A stretch of DNA of 31,838 nucleotides from the NCBI GenBank assembly GCA_964596535.1, contig CAZQUR010000026.1, forward strand, positions 1-31,838, read 5' to 3'. Positions 6,906 to 14,763 of the stretch are shown one piece after another (within the stretch, counting starts at the first letter, position 1; the number at the start of each line of letters is the position of its first letter). The notes under the pieces are model-generated. The model searched no databases. It was not told where the DNA came from and was given only the letters and a program-made list of their open reading frames with translations. Both the position numbers and the translations under genes were made by a program. The DNA comes from GCA-002779465 sp964596535. Its GTDB lineage: Bacteria; Desulfobacterota; Desulfobacteria; Desulfobacterales; UBA2156.

Positions 6906-8273
6906 TCATCGCATTGCAAACGGGGCCCCCGTGGCATATTTGAACAAAAACGGATCCCCGGCCGCCAACGGGATATCCACATACGCCGTGCTCCCCCCGG
7001 AGGCGTTCAAGGGCACATGATCCACGATTCCCGTGACCTTGTTCAGGCTCAATATTTTGGTCGGATCGAATCCGGCAGGGACGCTGGAAAAATCAAAGGA
7101 AATGCGGATCGTACCGGGGGCATTGCTGTTGATGGGGAAATCGCCGTGTGTGTGCCGGACGTTTTGAACCATGGCGTAAAATTCTCCGGCATCGTCCCGG
7201 AAAAATCCCACCAGAATCTCAAGGAATTCCTGGCCGGATGCAGGAGCAATATCCGTGATGTATGGATCGTTACCCGCACCCCGAGACCAGGGGACTGCGC
7301 CCGGCGGGACATAATACTGCGTGGCAGGAACATACCGGACATCCGTGCTGGTCATCTGGGTCACGGCTCTCCCTAAATTGGCCATCTCTTGATTGATCCG
7401 GGCGGCGATGCCCCAAAGGCGGGTCTTGGGCGCATTGAAATCGGCCTGACGAGTGAAGAAGGCCGGATCGAGCACATCGTTTTCGAAAATCTGATACAGA
7501 AACCAGGTGTGGCCGGTATATCCGTAGACCAGACCCATAAACGCCTCCCAACGAAGGTCCGATTCGGAAATCACTTCCTCCCGGTCCGAGTAATGAGAAT
7601 ACAGGTACCGCCAGTAGGGTTTGTTGTAGCGCAGGCCGGCGCGACGGAATTTCGCAAGGTGTGTATAGACACTGCTGGTCCAGGTATATACATCGTGGCT
7701 GATCACATCCCCGTCCATGTGCTGTCCATAATGGTCCAGCATGGCATCGACCTCCGTCGCCAGGAAAGAAAAATTCAGGATCAAAAGGGCATCCGGATCA
7801 TGAGCCCGAACCGCGTTAAACCCCGTTTCATACTGGAGGAAATCGGTCCAGGTCATGGGCTCATCCCCGACCTGGTATCCGATGCGCCCGGCCGCACCGG
7901 CGGGATACCCCCCGATCAATTTACCATTGGTCAAGGAAGTACCGTCCGGCTGCACCCAGGACACGAAGCGAAAGTTTGGATGCCCGGCAAGTGCCCAACC
8001 ATCCATTTCACGGGGAAGACCATTTTCCCACAAATGGACGGCACTGGCATGAAAACCGTTGAAATAGTCGTTGACAAAAGACTCCGGGGGCGGCCCCATG
8101 GAAACGGTGAGACCACTGATGAACATAGGATTGTTCCGGATCCAGCGGATTCCGCGAGTCATGGCCGGGGGTGACCAGTCACCACCGGGAGGATCGTATT
8201 CCGCTTCGATACAGCCGAACAAGACGGGAATCATCAGGATGATCGCTAATTTAAACAGAAAAGTTCGAACCAT
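6906..8273 (-). CDS. Lipoprotein, glycoside-hydrolase-like
   Basis: A 455-residue protein with a lipoprotein signal: hydrophobic residues 6-19, then LFG-C21. The mature part reads like a (beta/alpha)8 glycosidase. Aromatic-rich strands end in acidic residues, GYQVGDEP (D137-E138) is a plausible acid/base strand end, and later come DVYTW and WFLYQ strands, which resemble clan-A hydrolases. The C-terminal 120 residues look like a beta-sandwich (FRDDAGEFYAMVQN and following). Catalytic residues are not assigned with certainty. The ATG at 8273 follows GGGAGAAAACG; an earlier in-frame start would place a basic extension before the signal peptide. It is monocistronic and divergent from the antiporter gene. 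It may be anchored in the outer membrane and act on a polysaccharide, but no partner gene supports this. Confidence 0.6.
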   Translation of the reverse strand: MVRTFLFKLAIILMIPVLFGCIEAEYDPPGGDWSPPAMTRGIRWIRNNPMFISGLTVSMGPPPESFVNDYFNGFHASAVHLWENGLPREMDGWALAGHPNFRFVSWVQPDGTSLTNGKLIGGYPAGAAGRIGYQVGDEPMTWTDFLQYETGFNAVRAHDPDALLILNFSFLATEVDAMLDHYGQHMDGDVISHDVYTWTSSVYTHLAKFRRAGLRYNKPYWRYLYSHYSDREEVISESDLRWEAFMGLVYGYTGHTWFLYQIFENDVLDPAFFTRQADFNAPKTRLWGIAARINQEMANLGRAVTQMTSTDVRYVPATQYYVPPGAVPWSRGAGNDPYITDIAPASGQEFLEILVGFFRDDAGEFYAMVQNVRHTHGDFPINSNAPGTIRISFDFSSVPAGFDPTKILSLNKVTGIVDHVPLNASGGSTAYVDIPLAAGDPFLFKYATGAPFAMR

Positions 8274-8447
8274 CGTTTTCTCCCTCTTTTTCTGCCGGGA
8301 TCTCGCGTTAAACACTTCCCGGGTTGAAGCGTCCCTCTCACTTTTTTAAAGCGAAACGGTGGATGCCCTCGCGGTTTTCCTTCAAACCCAAAATAATAAT
8401 TTTTATAAAATGACAAATCCCCGCAACCGCGTCAAGGAATTCCCTGC

Positions 8448-8476
8448 TTGTTCCGGTTTGAAAAAGAAGATATAAA
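8448..8476 (+). promoter_or_regulatory. Candidate promoter of the antiporter gene
   Basis: TTGTTC (8448-8453, 3/6) lies 17 bp before TATAAA (8471-8476, 5/6). Predicted start near 8483 leaves about 22 nt before the ATG at 8505, which has GGGAG 5 nt upstream. The -35 match is weak. Confidence 0.35.
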
Positions 8477-8504
8477 AACTTTTATTTTGAATCCGGGAGC
8501 GGAT

Positions 8505-10199
8505 ATGGAACTGTGGCCGATGCTGGCGGAAATTTTGTTACTGGTGGGGTTGGCTTTTGTCTTCGGGACGCTGGCGAAACGATTCAAGCAAAGCCCCATC
8601 ATCGGGTATCTGGCCGCCGGGGCGGTGGCGGGTCCCCTCTTATTCAACAAGGGCGCCGTCACCAACATTGCGGAACTCGGCGTTGACCTGATGCTTTTTT
8701 CCATCGGCCTGGAATTTTCCGTCAATCGACTCCGGGCCATGGGCTCCCGGGTTCTGGGCGCCGGGATCCTCCAGATCCTTTTGACGGCCCTGCTTTTTTT
8801 CCCTTTGCTGTTTCTGATCTTTTCCTTCGGGCGGTCCCTGGCCCTGAGCGTTCTCATCGCATTCAGTTCCACGGCCGTGGTGCTGCGGGTCCTGATCGAA
8901 AAGACGATGCTCGACTCGGTCCGGGGAAGAATCGCTTTGGGGATTCTTCTGGTCCAGGATTTGGCGGTGGTCCCCTTTCTCCTGGCGCTGTCACTGTTCA
9001 GCCCCGCCGCCGAGGGGACCCATTTTTTGATCCCTGTCATTAAAACCCTTTTCGGTACGGCGGGTCTTGTCCTCGTCTTTTATATCGCTTTTTACCAACT
9101 GATCCCGAAACTTCTGATGGCCCGCGGCTTTTTTGCGGAACGTGAACTTGTGGTCCTTTTGGCGATCCTTTCCGCACTGGGATCCATCTGGGGGGCTCAT
9201 GCCATCGGCTTGTCCCCCGCCCTGGGCGCCTTCATCGCCGGAATGCTGTTGGGGGAGTCGCCTTTCGCCTCCCAGATCCGGGCCGATATCGGCTCCATCC
9301 GGATTTTATTTTTGACGCTGTTTTTCACATCCATCGGGATGCTTCTGGATCCCGGGTGGATGCTCTCTCATCTCCACCTCGTGGTGCTGTCGACGATGGT
9401 CATCTTCTTCATCAAAACCGCAACGGCCGCCGGCAGCGCCCTCCTTGCAAATGTCACGCGTCGCCAGGCGCTTGCCATCGGCATTACCCTGGCACAAATC
9501 GGTGAATTTTCACTGGTGGCCGCCTCCGTGGCGACCCAAAACAGGATCATTGACGAAGAGACAATGGCCCTTGTCGTGGGCGTGACGGTGCTTTCCTTAT
9601 TCCTGGCACCCTACATGGTCATCTATGCTGAACCGATTTCAAGATTCATGGAAAAACGCTTCGCCGGGAAAAAATCCTTTCCTGAAAGCGAACTATTGCC
9701 CGAAGAACCCGTAAGGCCTTGTGGAATTTGCATCATCGGCTTCGGCCCGGCCGGCCGGCGTGTGGCCGAAGCCCTGCTGGAAAGGAACCAGCATCCGGAA
9801 GTGATCGAACTCAACCCTGTCAGCGCCCAAAAAGCCCATGATATGCAACTGATCGTCCATCAGGGAGATGCGACGTCCCTGGAGTTTCTTGAACACTGCG
9901 GCATAAGCCGTTTTCAAATCGTGGTCGTGGCCGTGCCGGACCCCTCCACGGCCCAGACCCTGATCCGTCACGTGCGAACCCTGTCCGCCGATGCCATTCT
10001 CGTCGTACGGGCCCGGTACGCCATTTCCTGCCGGGCCCTCAAGGCCGTGGGCGCAGACGTCCTGGTCAATGAAGAAAACCTGGTGGGAGAGAAGCTGGCC
10101 GAATCCCTGCTCCAGCTCATGGAAAAAGACGGCATGTGGGAAATGGCCTGCGGTATTTCCGGGACCCATACCACCGAACCGCATCCTGATGGGGATTAA
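8505..10199 (+). CDS. CPA2-type cation:proton antiporter with RCK/TrkA-N domain
   Basis: A 564-residue inner-membrane protein. About twelve hydrophobic segments fill residues 1-380 and contain the usual CPA2 features: GYLAAGAVAGP near the start, a central SSTAVVLR-type helix, LVQDLAVVP with the exchanger Asp, and GAFIAGMLLGESPF. A cytosolic Rossmann domain follows from about residue 405, with the nucleotide loop G-x-G-x2-G (GFGPAGRR), an acidic E at the strand-2 end, and HQGDATSLEFLEHCGI, as in KefB/KefC. Family members exchange K+ or Na+ for protons and are gated by NAD(H) or glutathione adducts through this domain. No KefF/KefG partner is adjacent. The start at 8505 is set by GGGAG. The gene ends in a hairpin and faces the radical SAM gene. 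Confidence 0.88.
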   Translation: MELWPMLAEILLLVGLAFVFGTLAKRFKQSPIIGYLAAGAVAGPLLFNKGAVTNIAELGVDLMLFSIGLEFSVNRLRAMGSRVLGAGILQILLTALLFFPLLFLIFSFGRSLALSVLIAFSSTAVVLRVLIEKTMLDSVRGRIALGILLVQDLAVVPFLLALSLFSPAAEGTHFLIPVIKTLFGTAGLVLVFYIAFYQLIPKLLMARGFFAERELVVLLAILSALGSIWGAHAIGLSPALGAFIAGMLLGESPFASQIRADIGSIRILFLTLFFTSIGMLLDPGWMLSHLHLVVLSTMVIFFIKTATAAGSALLANVTRRQALAIGITLAQIGEFSLVAASVATQNRIIDEETMALVVGVTVLSLFLAPYMVIYAEPISRFMEKRFAGKKSFPESELLPEEPVRPCGICIIGFGPAGRRVAEALLERNQHPEVIELNPVSAQKAHDMQLIVHQGDATSLEFLEHCGISRFQIVVVAVPDPSTAQTLIRHVRTLSADAILVVRARYAISCRALKAVGADVLVNEENLVGEKLAESLLQLMEKDGMWEMACGISGTHTTEPHPDGD

Positions 10200-10208
10200 A
10201 TCCCCATC
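10188..10208. terminator. Hairpin enclosing the antiporter stop codon
   Basis: A 9-bp perfect stem (arm GATGGGGAT) has the stop codon TAA region as its 3-nt loop. It sits exactly between two convergent genes and could block readthrough in both directions. There is no T tract, so intrinsic termination is unproven. Confidence 0.4.
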
Positions 10209-11462
10209 TCACCCCGCCGGACGTTTGAGTTCTTCGAGATGGCGGCGGATATTCCGCATGCCTTCCAGTCGGAACCCTTTCTTTCGGCTGTAAGCCTCCA
10301 CCAAATCCGCGGCGATCCGGTTTTTTTCGACTTGCGCCGGATCCACCTTTGCCCGGAAACCCACATAAAACGGTCCCATGCGAATGGGTACGCCCTCGTA
10401 TGCGTCATGGATGGGGGTAAAGGGATGGGCGAAAAGCCAGCGCATCTGCATCGCTTCGAGGCTTCCGGACGGCATCTTCTCGAGAAAGTCTTCCAGCTCA
10501 CGGAGATCCTCGTCGATAAGGTCGTTCCAACCGAGGATAAAGTTACCGTTGACGCGAATTCCGTGGGATCCGCACAAGTGAAAGGTTTCGAGCATTTCTT
10601 CTTTGCAAAATCCCTTTTGCATATACGCAAGCATTCGATTGGAAGGGAACTCGACACCGATGCCGATCATCATTTCCGGGAATGTTTCTTCGCCGCGATC
10701 CAGGAATTCTTTTAACGCGGCGGTTTCGGGGCGGGCCGGCCGCATGAAAACGCGATATTCCAGGTCTTTTCTTTTCGGCAATTTCGGAAATAAACGGCGG
10801 ATATGCGCCGGTGTCAAGGATCCGGTGTTCAACCGGATCATCTTTTTTCCCTTGTGCGCCATGTCCTTGAATTCAAAATCAAAAGTTTCCCGTTTCCGTT
10901 CCAGGGTGCTGTCGTGGCGGGCGATGTTGCAATAGATGCATTTTCGCCAGTAGCAACGGTTGTCGAGCGTATAGGAAAGGTAAACGGGAAAATCCGGCGG
11001 CACCGCCTCCGGGACATCGAGCCTCCATTTACAAGAAAAATTTGGAATTCCGAACCAGTCTTCCACGCTTTTCCCGGTGATCGTTAGATTGGACGGGAAA
11101 ACCATGCCGGGTGCCAACTGGAAATAAATGGGATTCCATGCGTCATTATCGCCGCACTGTTCGGCGGCCACCGGCCCTCCCACAACGAACCGGATTTTGG
11201 GGTAATTTTTCGCCCACACATAGGCTTGATAGAGGTGGTTGAGATATACGGCGGAAAGATAAACGTCGCCTTCATCCACGGGAAGGGCTCTGTTTTCGTA
11301 GATTTTTTCATCATACCATTTGTCCGTGTCGCTTTCGTGGGTCAGCCAGACAAATTCTCCGCGTGCCGCACACAGATCGTAGGTGTCCGAGAATCCATTG
11401 CACAAATCAAAATAGGATCCTTTCACCGAATTAAAAAATTGTACAAAGAGCGTATCGCGCAT
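10209..11462 (-). CDS. B12-binding-like radical SAM protein
   Basis: A 417-residue protein. Residues 1-150 resemble a cobalamin-binding (Rossmann-like) domain with a VVGGPVAAE strand-loop but no visible DxHxxG motif, so cobalamin may be bound base-off or not at all. The radical SAM core follows with C170-x4-C175-x2-C178 (CYWRKCIYC), one residue longer than the canonical CX3CX2C spacing. Similar CYWxKCxFC variants occur in B12-type radical SAM proteins. The core continues with typical strands such as IGIGVEFPSN and NGNFILGW. The substrate is unknown. The start follows AAAGGA with 8 nt spacing. Just upstream lies a 15-bp tandem repeat. It is convergent with the antiporter and downstream of a cysteine-cluster remnant. 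Confidence 0.75.
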   Translation of the reverse strand: MRDTLFVQFFNSVKGSYFDLCNGFSDTYDLCAARGEFVWLTHESDTDKWYDEKIYENRALPVDEGDVYLSAVYLNHLYQAYVWAKNYPKIRFVVGGPVAAEQCGDNDAWNPIYFQLAPGMVFPSNLTITGKSVEDWFGIPNFSCKWRLDVPEAVPPDFPVYLSYTLDNRCYWRKCIYCNIARHDSTLERKRETFDFEFKDMAHKGKKMIRLNTGSLTPAHIRRLFPKLPKRKDLEYRVFMRPARPETAALKEFLDRGEETFPEMMIGIGVEFPSNRMLAYMQKGFCKEEMLETFHLCGSHGIRVNGNFILGWNDLIDEDLRELEDFLEKMPSGSLEAMQMRWLFAHPFTPIHDAYEGVPIRMGPFYVGFRAKVDPAQVEKNRIAADLVEAYSRKKGFRLEGMRNIRRHLEELKRPAG

Positions 11463-11498
11463 GGGCTGCGTCCTTTCCGTTCAGGATGATCTTACATT

Positions 11499-11528
11499 CT
11501 AATGGCATAAAAGCTAATGGCATAAAAG
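11499..11528. repeat. 15-bp perfect tandem direct repeat
   Basis: The unit CTAATGGCATAAAAG occurs twice head to tail (11499-11513 and 11514-11528), 36 bp upstream of the radical SAM start. The second copy carries the stop codon of the truncated ORF at 11514-11705. It could be an operator, or the scar of a deletion or duplication. Confidence 0.75.
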
Positions 11529-11705
11529 ATGGAACCGCCGGGTGCGCGCCCCCAGGAGCGCATGAAGCGTTTCCCGGGAAACATCGACCCGATTGTAAAG
11601 ACCGCAACAGGCCCCGCAAGAGACCCGTTCGGACACCTGGCAAAGATAGACACCGCCGGGAACCTCGATTTCGGCGGCATGGAAAGGCCGATTATCGGTG
11701 TGCAC
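11514..11705 (-). pseudogene. Truncated cysteine-cluster (YkgJ-like) protein
   Basis: This 63-codon frame starts at a GTG overlapping the end of the RsmG-SpoU gene and reads through a strong core: VPGGVYLCQVSERV, then SCGACCGLYN with a C-x2-CC cluster, then DVSRETLHALLGARTRRF. It then stops at a TAG inside the 15-bp tandem repeat. The CxxCCG cluster is the N-terminal hallmark of YkgJ-type metal-binding proteins, which are normally over 100 residues and carry more Cys downstream. No continuation is found in any frame before the radical SAM gene. Codon use is GC-rich like the neighbours, so it looks recently truncated. It could instead be a genuine small protein. Confidence 0.45.
11568..11583. 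promoter_or_regulatory. parS-like palindrome
   Basis: GTTTCCCGGGAAAC at 11569-11582 is a perfect 14-bp palindrome. Over a 16-mer it matches the consensus parS (TGTTTCACGTGAAACA) at 13 positions. It lies inside the cysteine-cluster remnant, 109 bp past the end of the rsmG-containing gene. rsmG commonly neighbours parAB and parS. The central CCCGGG differs from the consensus CACGTG at two positions that are usually conserved. Confidence 0.35.
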
Positions 11706-13164
11706 GGCCCCTGGACCATTCGTAAAGGACCACGGAAAGCGCGGCGGCGGCATTCAAAGATTCGACTTTTCTTGCCATGGGAATGGAGACGGCCCGTTTT
11801 CCCCAGGCACTCGGAAGCCCCGGGCCTTCAAGCCCCACCAGGAGCCCGAACGCCTTTGGGAAATGAACGGTATTCAGCGGTCGTCCTTTGGGGGACAAGG
11901 CGAGGATCGGAATCTCCAATGGGATCGTATCCAATGGGGGGCCCTGCCACAAGGGGAGTGTCAGGACGGTCCCCCCGGAGGTCCGAAGCGCTTTGGGATG
12001 AAACGGATGGGCGCTTTCCCTGAGCAATACCGCCCGGGAGGCGCCGAATGCGGCGGCGGACCGGATGGCGGCCCCGACGTTCTCCGGGTCCTGGAACGGA
12101 AGGATCACGGTGCACCCCGGGGGAAAATCCTCTTCCGGGTTCCAGACGGGCATCTCCGGGACACGGATCACCAATAAGGGACTGTGGGTCCCAAAGATAT
12201 CCAAGGCTGCGAAAAGCGGCGGCGCCAGACAATACCATTTTAACGACCCGGGCGCCCCCGGAGGCGGATCCTGCTCTCCCCGGCTGACCCATGCCGCACA
12301 TTGGTTCGGGTGTGTTTGAAGAATCTCGTTGACAAGTCGTGTTCCGCTCACCAATGCGTTTCCCGTTTTTCGGATCCCCCGCCCGGTCAAAAGTTTTTTC
12401 AAATCGATGAAAAGGGGGTTTCGGGGACTCGAAATCACGTGCAGGGTCTTCAAGGATCGCGCCGATTCCCGCACCGCATATGCCGGGGCGTCCCGCCTCT
12501 CGAAAACGACCAGACGCCGTCGGTGCCGCGTTCCGGGCAAGAGATACGGTGTATCGCGTAGAAGAAGGTAGCGGTCCTTGAAACGCTTTACGGCTTGTTC
12601 GACTTCCGCATCACATCCGGGGCCCTTCATGAAAACGGCCGCGCCGTTTTGGCGAAGCACATTTTGAATGCGCGCAAGGGTCTCTCCGATGGGTTCCACG
12701 GCCCGGGTAATGACGCCGTTGACCGGTATTTCCGTATGTGCGGAAATCCGCCCCCCATGGACCCGGATCCCCTTCAACTCGAGTCTTTCAATGACATGGT
12801 TTAAAAAGGCCACACGTTTTTCCCGGCTTTCCGCCAGAATCACTTCGAGATCCGGCCGGAAAATCTTTATCGGAATGCCCGGCATTCCGGGGCCGGTTCC
12901 CAGGTCCAGAAGGGGCGAAGGCAGATCCATCATCACCGCAGGGAGAAGCGAATCGAGATAGAGCTTCAGGACCATCCCGGAAAACCGGTGCACCCGTGTC
13001 AGGTTCAAATCCGGATTGCGGTTCCGCAACAGGGTGTGATAGGCCCACAATTGCCGGAGCTGAAAAGGCGAAAGCCGAATTCCGGCATTCTGTAAAAGGG
13101 CGCCCATGCCTGCCATGGATGCCGGAGTGTTTACATCGGCCGCCGGGGGATGGGAATTGTTCAT
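11692..13164 (-). CDS. RsmG-SpoU rRNA methyltransferase fusion
   Basis: A 490-residue protein joining two rRNA methyltransferases in one frame. Residues about 15-225 are RsmG (GidB), the 16S m7G527 enzyme, with the SAM-binding motif LDLGTGPGMPGIP (86-98) and the TRAVEP segment (153-158). Residues about 240-490 are a SpoU/TrmH enzyme. They include an N-terminal substrate domain (ISSPRNPLFIDLKKLLTGRG), then motif 1 (E361-N362 through R368), motif 2 (LVGLEGPGLP, 442-451) and motif 3 (IPMARKVESLNAA, 461-473) of the knotted SPOUT fold. SpoU enzymes make 2'-O-methyl groups in rRNA or tRNA. The two halves are usually separate genes. The ATG at 13164 has only a weak ribosome site (GGATCACGGT). The gene is divergent from an RluA-type synthase, so the locus is devoted to RNA modification. 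Confidence 0.88.
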   Translation of the reverse strand: MNNSHPPAADVNTPASMAGMGALLQNAGIRLSPFQLRQLWAYHTLLRNRNPDLNLTRVHRFSGMVLKLYLDSLLPAVMMDLPSPLLDLGTGPGMPGIPIKIFRPDLEVILAESREKRVAFLNHVIERLELKGIRVHGGRISAHTEIPVNGVITRAVEPIGETLARIQNVLRQNGAAVFMKGPGCDAEVEQAVKRFKDRYLLLRDTPYLLPGTRHRRRLVVFERRDAPAYAVRESARSLKTLHVISSPRNPLFIDLKKLLTGRGIRKTGNALVSGTRLVNEILQTHPNQCAAWVSRGEQDPPPGAPGSLKWYCLAPPLFAALDIFGTHSPLLVIRVPEMPVWNPEEDFPPGCTVILPFQDPENVGAAIRSAAAFGASRAVLLRESAHPFHPKALRTSGGTVLTLPLWQGPPLDTIPLEIPILALSPKGRPLNTVHFPKAFGLLVGLEGPGLPSAWGKRAVSIPMARKVESLNAAAALSVVLYEWSRGRAHR

Positions 13165-13196
13165 ACCGTGATCCGTTTGGCAGAAAAGACGGCACG

Positions 13197-13214
13197 TTCA
13201 AAAGCACTTTTGAA
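13197..13214. promoter_or_regulatory. Operator-like inverted repeat between RNA-modification genes
   Basis: TTCAAAAG and CTTTTGAA face each other across a CA spacer, a perfect 8-bp inverted repeat. Its centre lies within one base of the midpoint of the 80-bp gap between the divergent starts at 13164 and 13245. No regulator family is recognised. It might instead form an mRNA hairpin in the leader of either gene. Confidence 0.45.
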
Positions 13215-13244
13215 AGGGCCACCCACGCCTTTTGGGAAAAAGAG

Positions 13245-14009
13245 ATGCATTTTTTTCATCCCCGCTGGCCCGTTTTCTACGAAGACAATCATATCCTTTC
13301 TCTTTATAAACCAGCCGGACTTCTCATGCAAGGCGACCGGACCGGGGCCCCCTGCCTTTTGGATCTGGCCCGAGAGTGGATCAAAAAACGATACCATAAG
13401 CCGGGACGGGTTTTTCTCGGCATGGTGCACCGCCTGGATCGTCCGGTGGCCGGTATCGTTCTTTTTGCCAGAACCTCCAAGGCCGCCTCCCGGCTCAGCG
13501 CACAGATCCGTGATCATCGGGTCCGAAAAGGCTATTTGGCCGTGGTGGAAGGACGCGTGGCCTCTCCGTCGGGCGCCTTGTCCCATTTCATCGAATATGA
13601 AAAAAAAGGAAGGCGCCCAAAAGAATCGATACAAACAAGCGTGCGGGAAGCGCGCCTTTCATTCCGGGTTTTGGAGACCACCGGGAATCGGTCCTTGCTC
13701 AAGATCGATTTGGAAACGGGCCGCAAACATCAGATCCGGATTCAATTGGCCCGGATCGGGCACCCCGTTGCAGGGGATGTTCGATACGGCGCTTCGGCGC
13801 CTCTGCCGTTCCGCCGGATCGCCCTTTTTTCAAAGGAGATCGCCTTTCAGCACCCCACGCGACAGGAAAAAATCGTCCTTTCCTCTCCGCTTCCGGCAGG
13901 ATGGCCGTGGACCCGCCGGGCCGGAGATGCCAAAACCCCCCTGTGGAGCCGGGAGGATTTTCCCCCGGCGTTATTCCTTACCGTTGACACGCCGCCGGAT
14001 TTGACGTAG
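13245..14009 (+). CDS. RluA-family pseudouridine synthase
   Basis: A 254-residue protein. It begins with FYEDNHILSLYKPAGL, the usual first strands of the RluA/RsuA fold, and holds the catalytic motif HRLDRPVAG with Asp65. Then come KGYLAVVEG and the later ETGRKHQIRIQLA and GHPVAGDVRYG blocks of the family. The enzyme isomerises uridine to pseudouridine in rRNA or tRNA; the target site cannot be told from sequence. It has no N-terminal S4 domain, which fits the shorter RluA-like branch. The ATG at 13245 is preceded by AAAAAGAG. Earlier in-frame starts would run antisense into the RsmG-SpoU gene. It is divergent from that gene, with a shared inverted repeat between. Confidence 0.88.
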   Translation: MHFFHPRWPVFYEDNHILSLYKPAGLLMQGDRTGAPCLLDLAREWIKKRYHKPGRVFLGMVHRLDRPVAGIVLFARTSKAASRLSAQIRDHRVRKGYLAVVEGRVASPSGALSHFIEYEKKGRRPKESIQTSVREARLSFRVLETTGNRSLLKIDLETGRKHQIRIQLARIGHPVAGDVRYGASAPLPFRRIALFSKEIAFQHPTRQEKIVLSSPLPAGWPWTRRAGDAKTPLWSREDFPPALFLTVDTPPDLT

Positions 14010-14056
14010 AGCGTATCCCGCTTCCGAAATGAATGCGAGAAGAATGTGGAGCCTTT

Positions 14057-14072
14057 CCGCCCGGAAGGGCGG
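14057..14072 (+). terminator. Hairpin after the pseudouridine synthase gene
   Basis: A 6-bp GC stem (CCGCCC/GGGCGG) with a GGAA tetraloop lies 48 bp past the stop. No T tract follows, so it is only a possible terminator. Confidence 0.3.
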
Positions 14073-14130
14073 GGTTCCCCGGTAAGGAAAAAGCCCATTT
14101 TAAGATCGCCCGGTGCGGGATCGAGATGAT

Positions 14131-14763
14131 ATGATTGCAAAATGCGATTTACAAAACAACGCCGCCGTGGATGCCCTCATCGCCCGCACCGGAATTCTCA
14201 GCCGGCAGATTCTTAAGTTTTACCGATACATGCGAAAAACCGGATCCGGGACAAACCCTTCCTCCCAAGTCTCACGGATGCAGCGCATGCACCTGAAAAT
14301 TCGCCGGTTTCTATCATTTTTTCGGATCAACACCCTGGCCGACATTTTATACACCTATTACCTGGGCGGCTCGCTTACGGGCCGGGATCAACACACTTTC
14401 GCCCGAATCCATGAAATGGAACACCGGGCGTATCTTTTGACCGGTATCAACGCGCTTATTTTCGGGATTCCCACGGCGGCCTTGTATTTCCTGGCAGGGG
14501 AAGGGTTCCAGATTCTGTCCCGCGCCCATTCACTCACCGAATTGCCCGCCCTGTTCGCCGGAAACGCTTCCCTGGGGATCGGCGCCTTCAGCCTGGCCGT
14601 GGACCTGTTTCGGGCCGTCGACGCCTTTTGGAAAAAACGCTGTTGGGCGCCCTTCGGGGTCCTTCCCTTCATCATCAATCTTCCCACGTATATGAAGTTT
14701 GCCTTTTCGGCGCCCGATGCCCGAAAGGAAGGCGCCCCCCGACCCGAAAAGTGCCTGTTCTAA
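14131..14763 (+). CDS. Hypothetical membrane protein
   Basis: A 210-residue protein not recognised as a family. The N-terminal 80 residues are basic and helical, without a signal peptide. Three hydrophobic segments follow: about residues 107-130 (YLLTGINALIFGIPTAALYF), 148-166 (a Gly/Ala-rich stretch) and 178-195 (PFGVLPFIINLP). The C-terminus is basic and short. It is probably an inner-membrane protein. The start is uncertain: an ATG at 14131 has GAG 5 nt upstream, while an in-frame GTG at 14113 would add six residues. The stop at 14761-14763 is followed, in the same frame, by a coding-like remnant (14764-15050), so a longer ancestral protein cannot be excluded. Confidence 0.6.
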   Translation: MIAKCDLQNNAAVDALIARTGILSRQILKFYRYMRKTGSGTNPSSQVSRMQRMHLKIRRFLSFFRINTLADILYTYYLGGSLTGRDQHTFARIHEMEHRAYLLTGINALIFGIPTAALYFLAGEGFQILSRAHSLTELPALFAGNASLGIGAFSLAVDLFRAVDAFWKKRCWAPFGVLPFIINLPTYMKFAFSAPDARKEGAPRPEKCLF

